Of a stretch of DNA of 8,638 nucleotides, positions 1 through 5,714 are shown piece by piece (within the stretch, counting starts at the first letter, position 1; each line of letters opens with the position of its first letter). A model generated the notes under the pieces. That model was not told where the DNA came from. It saw only the letters and a program-made list of their open reading frames with translations, and did no database searches. The position numbers were made by a program, and so were the translations under genes. Origin of the DNA: Anaerolineae bacterium (GTDB taxonomy: Bacteria; Chloroflexota; Anaerolineae; 4572-78; J111); contig JAGRCC010000563.1 of assembly GCA_020433785.1 (NCBI GenBank), positions 1 through 8,638 of the forward strand. Reading direction: 5' to 3'.

Positions 1-130
1 CTATAAGATCACAACTTTCGAGTAAATAAACTGGTTGAGGGCGACCAATATTAGAAAGTAAATAACTCTGCCTTTGACGGTGTTGAGGGATGAATCGGGA
101 TTGGTGGTCATCTACGGTTTTCCGGTGCAT
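1..130 (-). CDS. Possible N-terminus of an unknown protein, cut by the left edge
   Basis: From an ATG at 128-130 the minus strand stays open for 43 codons to the window edge. The predicted peptide begins MHRKTVDDHQ and is polar and rich in His, Gln and Arg. I do not recognise the family. All three plus-strand frames in this stretch stop within the first few codons, so it is not the tail of a plus-strand gene. No good Shine-Dalgarno sequence precedes the ATG. A promoter-like pair does lie upstream on this strand: TTCACA (165-170 complement), 17 bp, TAAACT (142-147 complement). It would give a very short leader. If real, the gene is divergent from the HxlR repressor and could share its operator. 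A 43-codon open frame can occur by chance, so confidence is low. Confidence 0.28.
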   Translation of the reverse strand, partial: MHRKTVDDHQSRFIPQHRQRQSYLLSNIGRPQPVYLLESCDLI

Positions 131-157
131 AACTTTTTGACAGTTTAGCACGTCGCT

Positions 158-196
158 ATACACTTGTGAAGTATGCACTTTTTTGTGACATAGTAT
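158..196. promoter_or_regulatory. Candidate HxlR operator region in the divergent spacer
   Basis: The spacer before the repressor contains the inverted repeat ACTT-GTG-AAGT (162-172), with one further matching pair outside it (A160/T174). It is followed by a partial direct copy: TTGTGAAGTAT at 164-174 and TTGTGACATAGTAT at 183-196. HxlR/YodB-type proteins bind as dimers to short inverted repeats of the ACT...AGT kind close to their own promoter, so autoregulation is plausible. A TTGACA hexamer lies at 137-142, but no well-spaced -10 box follows it, so the exact plus-strand promoter is unclear. The assignment rests on pattern resemblance and position only. Confidence 0.3.
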
Positions 197-212
197 CCAA
201 AAGGAAACTATT

Positions 213-590
213 ATGGGCTTGTCTAATGGTAGAATACACGTTTGTCCGGTCGAAACCAGTTTGGAGCTGCTGAGCGGCAAATGGAAGCCGCGTATTTTGT
301 GGAAGCTGCACCAACAGGGCGTGCTGCGCTTCGGCGAGTTCAGGCGCGAGCTGCCTGACATTACCGCCAAAATGCTGACCCAGCAGCTACGGGATTTGGA
401 ACGGGACGGCTTGGTCAATCGAACCGTCTATCCCGAAGTGCCGCCTAAAGTTGAGTACGCATTGAGTGAGTTCGGCGAGACGTTGAAGCCTATCCTGGAT
501 ATGATCGCGCAGTGGGGCACGGCTAACCATCGCCATATCATCAGACTATTGGAGGAGCCGGAACCGGCTCGATCTCAGAAAGTGGGCTAA
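213..590 (+). CDS. HxlR-family winged-helix transcriptional regulator
   Basis: This is a 125-residue protein, normal length for HxlR-type DNA-binding regulators, which act as dimers and usually repress neighbouring genes. The family signature is clear: C11-P-V followed by LELLSGKWKPRILW (residues 17-30), then a helix-turn-helix around residues 40-68 with the typical ITAKMLTQQLRDLERDGLV stretch, and the wing at about 69-82 ending in VEYALSEFG. Cys11 is the only cysteine. In characterised relatives such as YodB and HypR a cysteine near this position senses electrophiles or oxidants, so redox or electrophile sensing is possible here. The ATG is preceded by AAAAGGAAA (199-207) at good spacing. 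The stop codon directly abuts the start of the MFS gene, so the exporter is probably its regulated target. Family assignment is firm; the inducer is unknown. Confidence 0.93.
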   Translation: MGLSNGRIHVCPVETSLELLSGKWKPRILWKLHQQGVLRFGEFRRELPDITAKMLTQQLRDLERDGLVNRTVYPEVPPKVEYALSEFGETLKPILDMIAQWGTANHRHIIRLLEEPEPARSQKVG

Positions 591-1808
591 ATGTTACGCC
601 AAAAATATATTCTGGTCATCATTTGCGGCGCGCTGGTGGTGACGATCAGCATGGGCGTGCGGCAGGCGTTCGGTATTTTTCTCCAGCCGATTAGCGACGA
701 TTTAGGCACGGGCCGCGAGGTCTACAGCCTGGCCATTGCGCTGCAAAATATCATTCTTGGTCTGCCGCTGATGGCCATGATCGCCGACCGGTTTGGCTCG
801 CGCTGGATTGTGCTGGCCGGTGGGGTGGTCTACGTGGTCAGTTTGTTGCTGGTGCCGGTTATCACTGGGGCAGCCGGACTGTACCTGTCGCTGGGGCTTA
901 TGGCCGGTTTGGCTTTGAGCAGCACCACTTATGTGGTGGTACTAGGCGCGATTGCCCAGATGGTGCCGCCAGAGCGACGGACCTCGGCCTTTGGGATTAC
1001 CACGGCGGCGGGATCGCTGGGCATGTTTCTGGTTGTTCCGGTGGCTCAGGCTCTACTCACCCGTTTCGGCTGGCAGACCTCGTTTGTAATCATGGCGGCT
1101 ATCGTGAGCCTGATCGTGGTGCTGGCGTTTGGATTTCCCAACGAACCGGCCGATGATGCTCAGGATATCCTCAACGGGTTTGAAACGAACTCGCTGCCGC
1201 AAATGTTGGCCAAGGCCGGCCAGCATTCCGGCTATTGGCTGCTCAACGCCGGCTTTTTTGTATGCGGCTTCCATGTGGCCTTTATCGCCACCCATCTACC
1301 CGCCTTTCTGGCCGACCAGGGCGTATCGCCGATGGCCGGGGCGACGGCGCTAGCGCTGATTGGCCTGTCGAATGTGTTCGGCTCATATTTGTTTGGCTGG
1401 TTGGGCGATCGCTATCGTAAAAAGACGCTGCTGGCCATGCTCTATTTTACGCGAGCCATCGTCATCGCGCTGTTTCTCCTGCTGCCGATTACCGATGTGT
1501 CCTCACTCATCTTTGGTGGGGCCATCGGGTTTTTGTGGTTGGCGACGGTACCGCTTACCAGTGGCATGGTCGCCCAGATTTTTGGTTCGCGTTACATGAC
1601 AACGCTGTACGGGATTGTCTTCTTCTGGCATCAAGTGGGCAGTTTTTTGGGCGTCTGGTTGGGCGGCCGCGTCTACGATACCACCGGCTCATATAACAGC
1701 GTTTGGATCGCGGCTGTTGTGCTGGGTGTTGTGGCAGCGGTGATCCACTTGCCAATCTCGGAGCGACCGCTAACGCGGGGCGTAGTGGAGAAGCCGGTCG
1801 GTCCATGA
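591..1808 (+). CDS. MFS transporter, monocarboxylate/CynX-like type
   Basis: This 405-residue, highly hydrophobic protein has the length and pattern of a 12-helix major facilitator superfamily permease in the cytoplasmic membrane. The loop 2-3 signature appears as MIADRFGSRW (residues 63-72), and its second-half counterpart as FGWLGDRYRKK (268-278). A polar central loop (about 183-210) separates the two six-helix halves. The N-terminal RQAFGIFLQPI stretch (24-34) and the C-terminal HQVGSFLGVWLGG with YDTTGSYN (347-369) resemble the broad group that includes monocarboxylate/oxalate-type and CynX-like porters. The substrate cannot be read from sequence. The ATG immediately follows the TAA of the HxlR gene with no strong Shine-Dalgarno of its own, which suggests translational coupling. 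Under HxlR control it may export, or exchange, a toxic or inducing small molecule. Confidence 0.9.
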   Translation: MLRQKYILVIICGALVVTISMGVRQAFGIFLQPISDDLGTGREVYSLAIALQNIILGLPLMAMIADRFGSRWIVLAGGVVYVVSLLLVPVITGAAGLYLSLGLMAGLALSSTTYVVVLGAIAQMVPPERRTSAFGITTAAGSLGMFLVVPVAQALLTRFGWQTSFVIMAAIVSLIVVLAFGFPNEPADDAQDILNGFETNSLPQMLAKAGQHSGYWLLNAGFFVCGFHVAFIATHLPAFLADQGVSPMAGATALALIGLSNVFGSYLFGWLGDRYRKKTLLAMLYFTRAIVIALFLLLPITDVSSLIFGGAIGFLWLATVPLTSGMVAQIFGSRYMTTLYGIVFFWHQVGSFLGVWLGGRVYDTTGSYNSVWIAAVVLGVVAAVIHLPISERPLTRGVVEKPVGP

Positions 1809-1842
1809 CAAATTGCCCAACCGGGGCTTAAGCTTTAAAATA

Positions 1843-2010
1843 ACTCAAGTTGCTTGCTACCCTATCCAAGAAACATCGAAATTTCACAGTTTCAGTCCTA
1901 ACCCCAGAGGAAGTAAGAAGTAAGGCGTAGGAAGTAATTGGTTTTAGTCCCCTAATCCCTACTCCTTACTCCCTACTCCCCAATTTGAACACCTGGGTGA
2001 CAACTTGAGT
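1843..2010. repeat. 168-bp unit bounded by perfect 10-bp inverted ends (MITE-like)
   Basis: ACTCAAGTTG at 1843-1852 and its exact inverse complement CAACTTGAGT at 2001-2010 bracket most of the spacer. Just inside the ends, both sides reach the same ACCC after a few unlike bases (left CTTGCTACCC, right read inward TCACCC). AAAATA lies directly outside the left end (1837-1842) and again 2 nt outside the right end (2013-2018), a possible imperfect target duplication. The interior carries no open reading frame, but holds a 7-nt repeat hairpin (1909-1980) and the near-palindrome CACCTGGGTG (1990-1999). The architecture fits a small non-autonomous element or an intergenic repeat family, but a single copy cannot prove mobility. 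Confidence 0.42.
1909..1980. repeat. Heptanucleotide repeats arranged as an inverted pair
   Basis: Four consecutive 7-nt units, GGAAGTA, AGAAGTA, AGGCGTA and GGAAGTA (1909-1936), are followed after 16 nt by four units of the opposite sense, TAATCCC, TACTCCT, TACTCCC and TACTCCC (1953-1980). The units are in phase across the centre of symmetry, so the arms can pair at 22 of 28 positions. The unit resembles the short tandem heptamers (STRR type) described in cyanobacteria and seen in other large environmental genomes. Lying between the MFS gene and the dehydrogenase operon, a transcript of it would fold into a long hairpin that could attenuate read-through. No U-tract follows, so it is not a classical terminator. 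Confidence 0.75.
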
Positions 2011-2057
2011 CAAAAATATCTCAAATTCCCAATTATACCAACATGAGGTAATTATCA

Positions 2058-3059
2058 ATGAGTGATAAAATTCGATGGGCCTTACTAACGACGGCGAAGA
2101 TCAACAATGCCTTAATCGATCCCATCCGCCAATCTGAACGCAGCGAGTTGGTGGCGGTCGGCAGCCGAAATCTAGAGCGGGCGCTGGCCTACGCCCAAGA
2201 AAAAGGTATTCCCAAGGCGCACGGCAGTTATGAAGATCTGCTGGCCGATCCGGATATCGATGTCATCTACAACGCCCTGCCCAATGGGCTTCATTGCGAA
2301 TGGACGGTCAAGGCGGCCGCGGCAGGTAAGCATGTTTTATGTGAAAAGCCGCTGGTGATCAGCATGGAAGAGTTCGACCAGGTCGAGTCGGCGGCGGTCG
2401 ATGGCGGGGTGACGATTTTTGAAGCGTTTATGTATCTGCACCATCCCCAAACGCAACGGGTCCGGGCGATGATCGGTGAAGGTAAACTGGGCCAAATTCA
2501 ATTGATCAACAGTTGGTTCAACTTCTATCTCCCGCCGGAAAACGCGGCCAATGTGCGGCTGCAAAGCGATTTAGAGGGCGGAGCGGCCTGGGATGTAGGC
2601 GTTTATCCCAACAGCATGGCCGTTTTCATGACCGGCGGGCGCGCCCCAACGGACGTGTGGGCCGACCAAATTGTGGGCGAGAGCCAGGTTGATGTGGCCA
2701 TGCGCGCCCAATTGAAGTTTAAAAGCGGCGCTGTGGCCCAGGTTTCCTCCGGATTTCGGACCGCGTTTCGGCAAGCAACCTACATTGTGGGCGATAAAGG
2801 CACCCTCAACGTCATCGAACCATGGAAACCGGGGTTTGAGGGCCAAGATAGCCGTATTATCTTGACCACTATCGACGATAAAGAAGAAACAATCACCTTT
2901 CCGGCGGTCAGTCCCTATCTGTATGAGGTTCAGGCAATGGAGGCGTGTGTCCTTGATGGGGCCGAGCCAATGGTGCCGCTCAGTTTAAGCCGCGAGTTTT
3001 TGAAGAGCATGCTGGCCACTTACCAGTCGGCGGCTTCAGGCCAAGTCGTCAAGCTGTAG
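2058..3059 (+). CDS. Gfo/Idh/MocA-family NAD(P)-dependent sugar dehydrogenase
   Basis: The 333-residue length and two-domain plan fit cytosolic Gfo/Idh/MocA oxidoreductases, which oxidise or reduce sugars, polyols and related compounds with NAD(P). The N-terminal Rossmann domain spans roughly residues 4-125. The family motif CEKPL (95-99) supplies Lys97, and GGAAWDVGVYP (174-184) supplies Asp179 and Tyr183, matching the Lys/Asp/Tyr positions used in glucose-fructose oxidoreductase relatives. FMYLHHPQTQRV (124-135) is typical of the xylose/dihydrodiol dehydrogenase-like branch. The nucleotide loop is unusual: WALLTTAKIN (7-16) where relatives generally have WGILGTARIN. GAGG (2045-2048) lies 9 nt before the ATG. 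It is the first gene of a tight operon with a PfkB kinase 4 nt downstream. The substrate is unknown; a monosaccharide is most likely. Confidence 0.9.
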   Translation: MSDKIRWALLTTAKINNALIDPIRQSERSELVAVGSRNLERALAYAQEKGIPKAHGSYEDLLADPDIDVIYNALPNGLHCEWTVKAAAAGKHVLCEKPLVISMEEFDQVESAAVDGGVTIFEAFMYLHHPQTQRVRAMIGEGKLGQIQLINSWFNFYLPPENAANVRLQSDLEGGAAWDVGVYPNSMAVFMTGGRAPTDVWADQIVGESQVDVAMRAQLKFKSGAVAQVSSGFRTAFRQATYIVGDKGTLNVIEPWKPGFEGQDSRIILTTIDDKEETITFPAVSPYLYEVQAMEACVLDGAEPMVPLSLSREFLKSMLATYQSAASGQVVKL

Positions 3060-3063
3060 GCCG

Positions 3064-4272
3064 GTGCGCGATCCTCAAATGACGATAACGCCATCCTCGC
3101 CCAAATCCTGCGTCGTAGCCGGTCATATTTGTTTAGACGTCATCCCCGCGATTATCGGGGCGGGTGATTTCGCCGCCACCTTTCGGCCCGGACGGTTGAT
3201 CGAAACCGGACCGATTTTGATGTCAACCGGGGGCGCGGTCTCGAACACCGGGCAGGCGCTGCACAAACTGGGCATCGATACCCGGCTGATGGGTAAAATC
3301 GGCGACGATACTTTTGGTCAAGCCATTTTAGATGTCGTCCGGAGGTCGTCGCCTCACCTCACCGAAGGGATGATCATCTCGCCCGGCGAAGCCAGTTCGT
3401 ACACCATAATTCTCAGTCCGCCCAACACCGACCGCCTCTTTCTCCACTGCCCCGGCCCCAACGACACCTTTGGCGCGGATGACATTGATTACGATCTGCT
3501 CAATCAGGTCGATCTGTTTCATTTTGGCTACCCCCCGCTTATGAAGCGATTTTATCAAGATAACGGCGCGGAATTGGTCGAAATGTTCCGCCGGGCCAAA
3601 GCCACCGGCGTCACCACGTCGTTGGATATGGCCATGCCCGATCCCAACGCGCCCTCAGGGCAGGCTCACTGGCCGGACATTCTCAAGCAGACACTGCCAT
3701 ACGTTGATCTGTTTGTGCCCAGCATCGAAGAAGTTTTGCTGACGCTCCATCCGGCCACCTTCGCCTCGGTGAGCGAGGGGCAAACGCCCATCACACCCGA
3801 ACTGCTGTCGAATATCGCGGCCGGGCTGCTGGCGATGGGGCCCAAAATCGTGCTGCTCAAGGCCGGCCACCTGGGCATGTACCTGCGCACGGCCGAGGCC
3901 GCCGCTTTGCAGCAGGCGGGACGCGCCCAACCGGCCGATACCGCACGCTGGGCTAACCGTGAGTTTTGGGTGCCGATCTTTCAAACCGAGCCGGTCGGCA
4001 CGACCGGAGCCGGCGACTCGGCCATTGCGGGGTTTCTAGCTGCCCTGCTGCGCGACAGCGCGCCGACCGACTCGGTTACGATGGCGGCGGCGGTCGGCGC
4101 GTGCAACGTTGAAGCCCACGACGCCCTGGGTGGGATTCGCTCTTGGGCAGAAACCGTGGCCCGCATCGAGGCCGGCTGGCCGCGCCAGCCGCTTGAACTC
4201 GACACGCCCGGCTGGCGGTTCGATCAAACGCGCCAACTGTGGATTGGGCCGCGTGATACATTTGATTATTAG
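3064..4272 (+). CDS. PfkB-family carbohydrate kinase
   Basis: The protein is a ribokinase-fold (PfkB) kinase that would phosphorylate a sugar or sugar derivative in the cytosol with ATP. The first family signature is seen in STGGAVSNTGQALHKLG (54-70) followed by GKIGDDTFG (77-85). The second is VGTTGAGDSAIAGF (311-324), with Asp318 of GAGD as the expected catalytic base. The usual Asp before TTGAGD is Gly312. At 402 residues it is longer than common ribokinases (about 300-330), owing to a polar insertion around 276-303 and a C-terminal tail after about 370. I use the GTG at 3064; the ATG at 3079 (residue 6) is an equally plausible start, and neither has a convincing ribosome site. It begins 4 nt after the dehydrogenase and ends 15 nt before the acyltransferase-like gene, so co-transcription is very likely. 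Confidence 0.88.
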   Translation: MRDPQMTITPSSPKSCVVAGHICLDVIPAIIGAGDFAATFRPGRLIETGPILMSTGGAVSNTGQALHKLGIDTRLMGKIGDDTFGQAILDVVRRSSPHLTEGMIISPGEASSYTIILSPPNTDRLFLHCPGPNDTFGADDIDYDLLNQVDLFHFGYPPLMKRFYQDNGAELVEMFRRAKATGVTTSLDMAMPDPNAPSGQAHWPDILKQTLPYVDLFVPSIEEVLLTLHPATFASVSEGQTPITPELLSNIAAGLLAMGPKIVLLKAGHLGMYLRTAEAAALQQAGRAQPADTARWANREFWVPIFQTEPVGTTGAGDSAIAGFLAALLRDSAPTDSVTMAAAVGACNVEAHDALGGIRSWAETVARIEAGWPRQPLELDTPGWRFDQTRQLWIGPRDTFDY

Positions 4273-4287
4273 CGTTTAAGGTTCTAA

Positions 4288-5070
4288 ATGATGGCCGAAA
4301 TATCGACAGCAACCGTTGCCGCGAAATTAAAAAACGCCGCTACTCGCCTGTGGGAAATCGACGCCCTGCGCGGTCTGGCGATTGTCCAGATGGTCTTTTA
4401 CCATTTTGTATGGGATTTACATTTTTTTGGCTTGTATCACGGCAACCTCTTCGTCGGTCCGTGGCAGTGGTTTGCCCGGACCATTGCCACCCAATTTCTG
4501 TTTGTGGCCGGCGTCTCGCTGACGCTCAGCTACAATCGCGAAGTTCAAAGGGGAGACACCAACCTGTTCTTCAAATACGTTCTCCGGGGGGCGAAGATAT
4601 TCGGTTGGGGACTGGTGATTACCATAGGGACTTACTTTTTTATCGGCCAGGGTTTTGTGGTTTTTGGCATTCTGCATCTAATCGGCTTTTCGATTATGAC
4701 CAGCTATCCGTTTTTGCGACTCAACCGCTGGTTGACCTTGCTGACCGGTCTAGTGATGATTTTGATCGGGCTTTACGTCGAAGGCATTGTTGTTGACTAT
4801 CCGTGGCTGATCTGGTTGGGGCTAAAACAGCAGGGCCGGGCGATGGTCGATTATTATCCGGTGCTGCCTTACGGTGGTATTACTTTGATCGGAATTTTTA
4901 CCGGTTATACCCTATATCGAGACCGACTGCGGCAGTTTTCATTGCCTGATTTCAGTGGCAAGTCGCTGGTAACCGGGCTGCGATTTTTGGGCCGGCACTC
5001 ACTTTTGATTTACCTCGTCCACCAGCCGATTCTGATCGCCATCTTCTTTGTGTTGGGTTTTAGACCGTAA
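4288..5070 (+). CDS. DUF1624/HGSNAT-type membrane acyltransferase-like protein
   Basis: This is a 260-residue polytopic membrane protein with about seven hydrophobic segments. The N-terminal block WEIDALRGLAIVQMVFYHF (22-40) followed by WDL (42-44) is the hallmark of the DUF1624 / heparan-alpha-glucosaminide N-acetyltransferase catalytic family. FGILHLIGFS (126-135), DYYPVLPYGGI (188-198) and the last-helix GRHSLLIYLVHQP (235-247) are also typical. In eukaryotic HGSNAT a membrane His accepts the acetyl group from acetyl-CoA for transfer to a terminal glucosamine across the membrane. Candidate His residues here are His39, His130 and His245. The bacterial function is unproven. The gene starts at tandem ATGs (4288 and 4291) with AAGG at 4278-4281, and closes the dehydrogenase-kinase operon, which supports a sugar-related role. 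Confidence 0.82.
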   Translation: MMAEISTATVAAKLKNAATRLWEIDALRGLAIVQMVFYHFVWDLHFFGLYHGNLFVGPWQWFARTIATQFLFVAGVSLTLSYNREVQRGDTNLFFKYVLRGAKIFGWGLVITIGTYFFIGQGFVVFGILHLIGFSIMTSYPFLRLNRWLTLLTGLVMILIGLYVEGIVVDYPWLIWLGLKQQGRAMVDYYPVLPYGGITLIGIFTGYTLYRDRLRQFSLPDFSGKSLVTGLRFLGRHSLLIYLVHQPILIAIFFVLGFRP

Positions 5071-5073
5071 AAT

Positions 5074-5186
5074 GTTGGCTAGTTAGTTAGTTAGTTAGTT
5101 AGTTGGCTGGCTGGTTGGCTGGATAGTTGGTTGGATTATAGTTAGCAACAAACTATCCAACTGACTAACCAATCATCTAACCAACC
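5074..5186. repeat. Tetranucleotide repeats forming a long inverted pair at a convergent junction
   Basis: Fifteen in-phase 4-nt units run from 5074 to 5133, including five consecutive GTTA (5082-5101), then GTTG/GCTG variants. The opposite-sense units TATC, CAAC, TGAC, TAAC, CAAT, CATC, TAAC and CAAC follow at 5154-5185. Pairing 5093-5128 with 5151-5186 gives 26 of 36 Watson-Crick matches, and 4 more positions can form G-U pairs; the innermost 8 bp (GGATAGTT) are perfect. It lies between the ends of two convergent transcription units, where a strong hairpin could stop transcripts from both sides. The right arm enters the 3' end of the minus-strand membrane-protein gene and contains its TAG stop (5177-5179). 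Confidence 0.75.
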
Positions 5187-5692
5187 ACTTCATCATCGGC
5201 GTGGCGGACAAACCAATCGATCAGGAAGCCGGTGACGGCGCCGACCACCGTCCCGGTAACCGTCCAGCCCAGGACACCGGACAGCGCGACCGACCAGGCC
5301 GCGACGCTAATCGGTATCCACCAGATGGACAGATCGAACAGGTTCCGGAACACGAACAGCCACTGGGCCATGCCGATAATCGCGCCAACAGCGGCACCGG
5401 CCACTAAGCCATCGTTGAGGCCAGATTCAGGCGGCGGGAGAATTCCCGTGGCAAACATCAACCAGCCGATTAACCAACCAATCGTGCTGGCCCAAATCCA
5501 CCAATTGGCCCGTTCCGGAATGATACCGCGCAGCACCCACCATTGAGTCAACCCAACAACGACGCCGATCCCGATTTCGCCAAAAAAGAGCAGGCCCAGA
5601 ATCCAGCCCAAAGTGGTAGCCAGAACCCATTGAAACCATAAGCCCCATTCGATCAGGGGCGATGAGGGTTGGTCGGTGTTGGAGTTGGACAT
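5177..5692 (-). CDS. Small Trp-rich membrane protein with internal duplication
   Basis: This 171-residue protein has a short polar N-terminus (1-13), then about five to six hydrophobic segments and a charged tail ending DDEVVG. I do not know a named function. It contains two copies of one module spaced exactly 60 residues apart: GLTQWWVLR (47-55) with WWIWASTIGW (64-73), and GMAQWLFVFR (107-116) with WWIPISVAAW (124-133). A degenerate third copy is GFLIDWFVR (155-163). Gly47/107, Gln50/110, Trp51/111, Trp64-65/124-125 and Trp73/133 coincide. Proteins with repeated GxxQWxxLR...WW modules occur in Chloroflexota and cyanobacteria as uncharacterised membrane proteins. AAGGAAAA (complement of 5695-5702) precedes the ATG. 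It lies 22 nt after the caspase-like gene, so the two are probably one operon. Its last codons and stop lie in the tetranucleotide repeat. Confidence 0.75.
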   Translation of the reverse strand: MSNSNTDQPSSPLIEWGLWFQWVLATTLGWILGLLFFGEIGIGVVVGLTQWWVLRGIIPERANWWIWASTIGWLIGWLMFATGILPPPESGLNDGLVAGAAVGAIIGMAQWLFVFRNLFDLSIWWIPISVAAWSVALSGVLGWTVTGTVVGAVTGFLIDWFVRHADDEVVG

Positions 5693-5714
5693 AATTTTCC
5701 TTGGTTAAAGCGGC

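Noticed and set aside
191..200. Nine-base match ATAGTATCC shared with the minus-strand leader of the caspase-like gene (near 6768-6776)
   Set aside because: A 9-mer match between two spacers of this size is expected fairly often by chance, and flanking bases differ.
1815..1840. Small hairpin GCCC-AACCG-GGGC after the MFS gene, as an intrinsic terminator
   Set aside because: Only a 4-bp stem and no uninterrupted T-run follows, too weak to call.
1981..2045. Promoter for the dehydrogenase operon
   Set aside because: TTGAGT (2005-2010), GTGACA (1997-2002) and TTATAC (2033-2038) look box-like, but no pair has standard spacing, so no promoter is claimed.
3655..3984. 109-codon open frame antisense to the PfkB kinase
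   Set aside because: It lies wholly within a strongly supported kinase gene, has no family resemblance, and arises from the GC-rich codon pattern of the opposite strand.
4350..4796. 148-codon plus-strand frame inside the acyltransferase-like gene
   Set aside because: It overlaps the well-conserved DUF1624 frame in another phase; its translation is Arg/Cys-rich without a recognisable motif.
5074..5186. CRISPR array
   Set aside because: Units are 4 nt, contiguous and without unique spacers; no cas genes are present.
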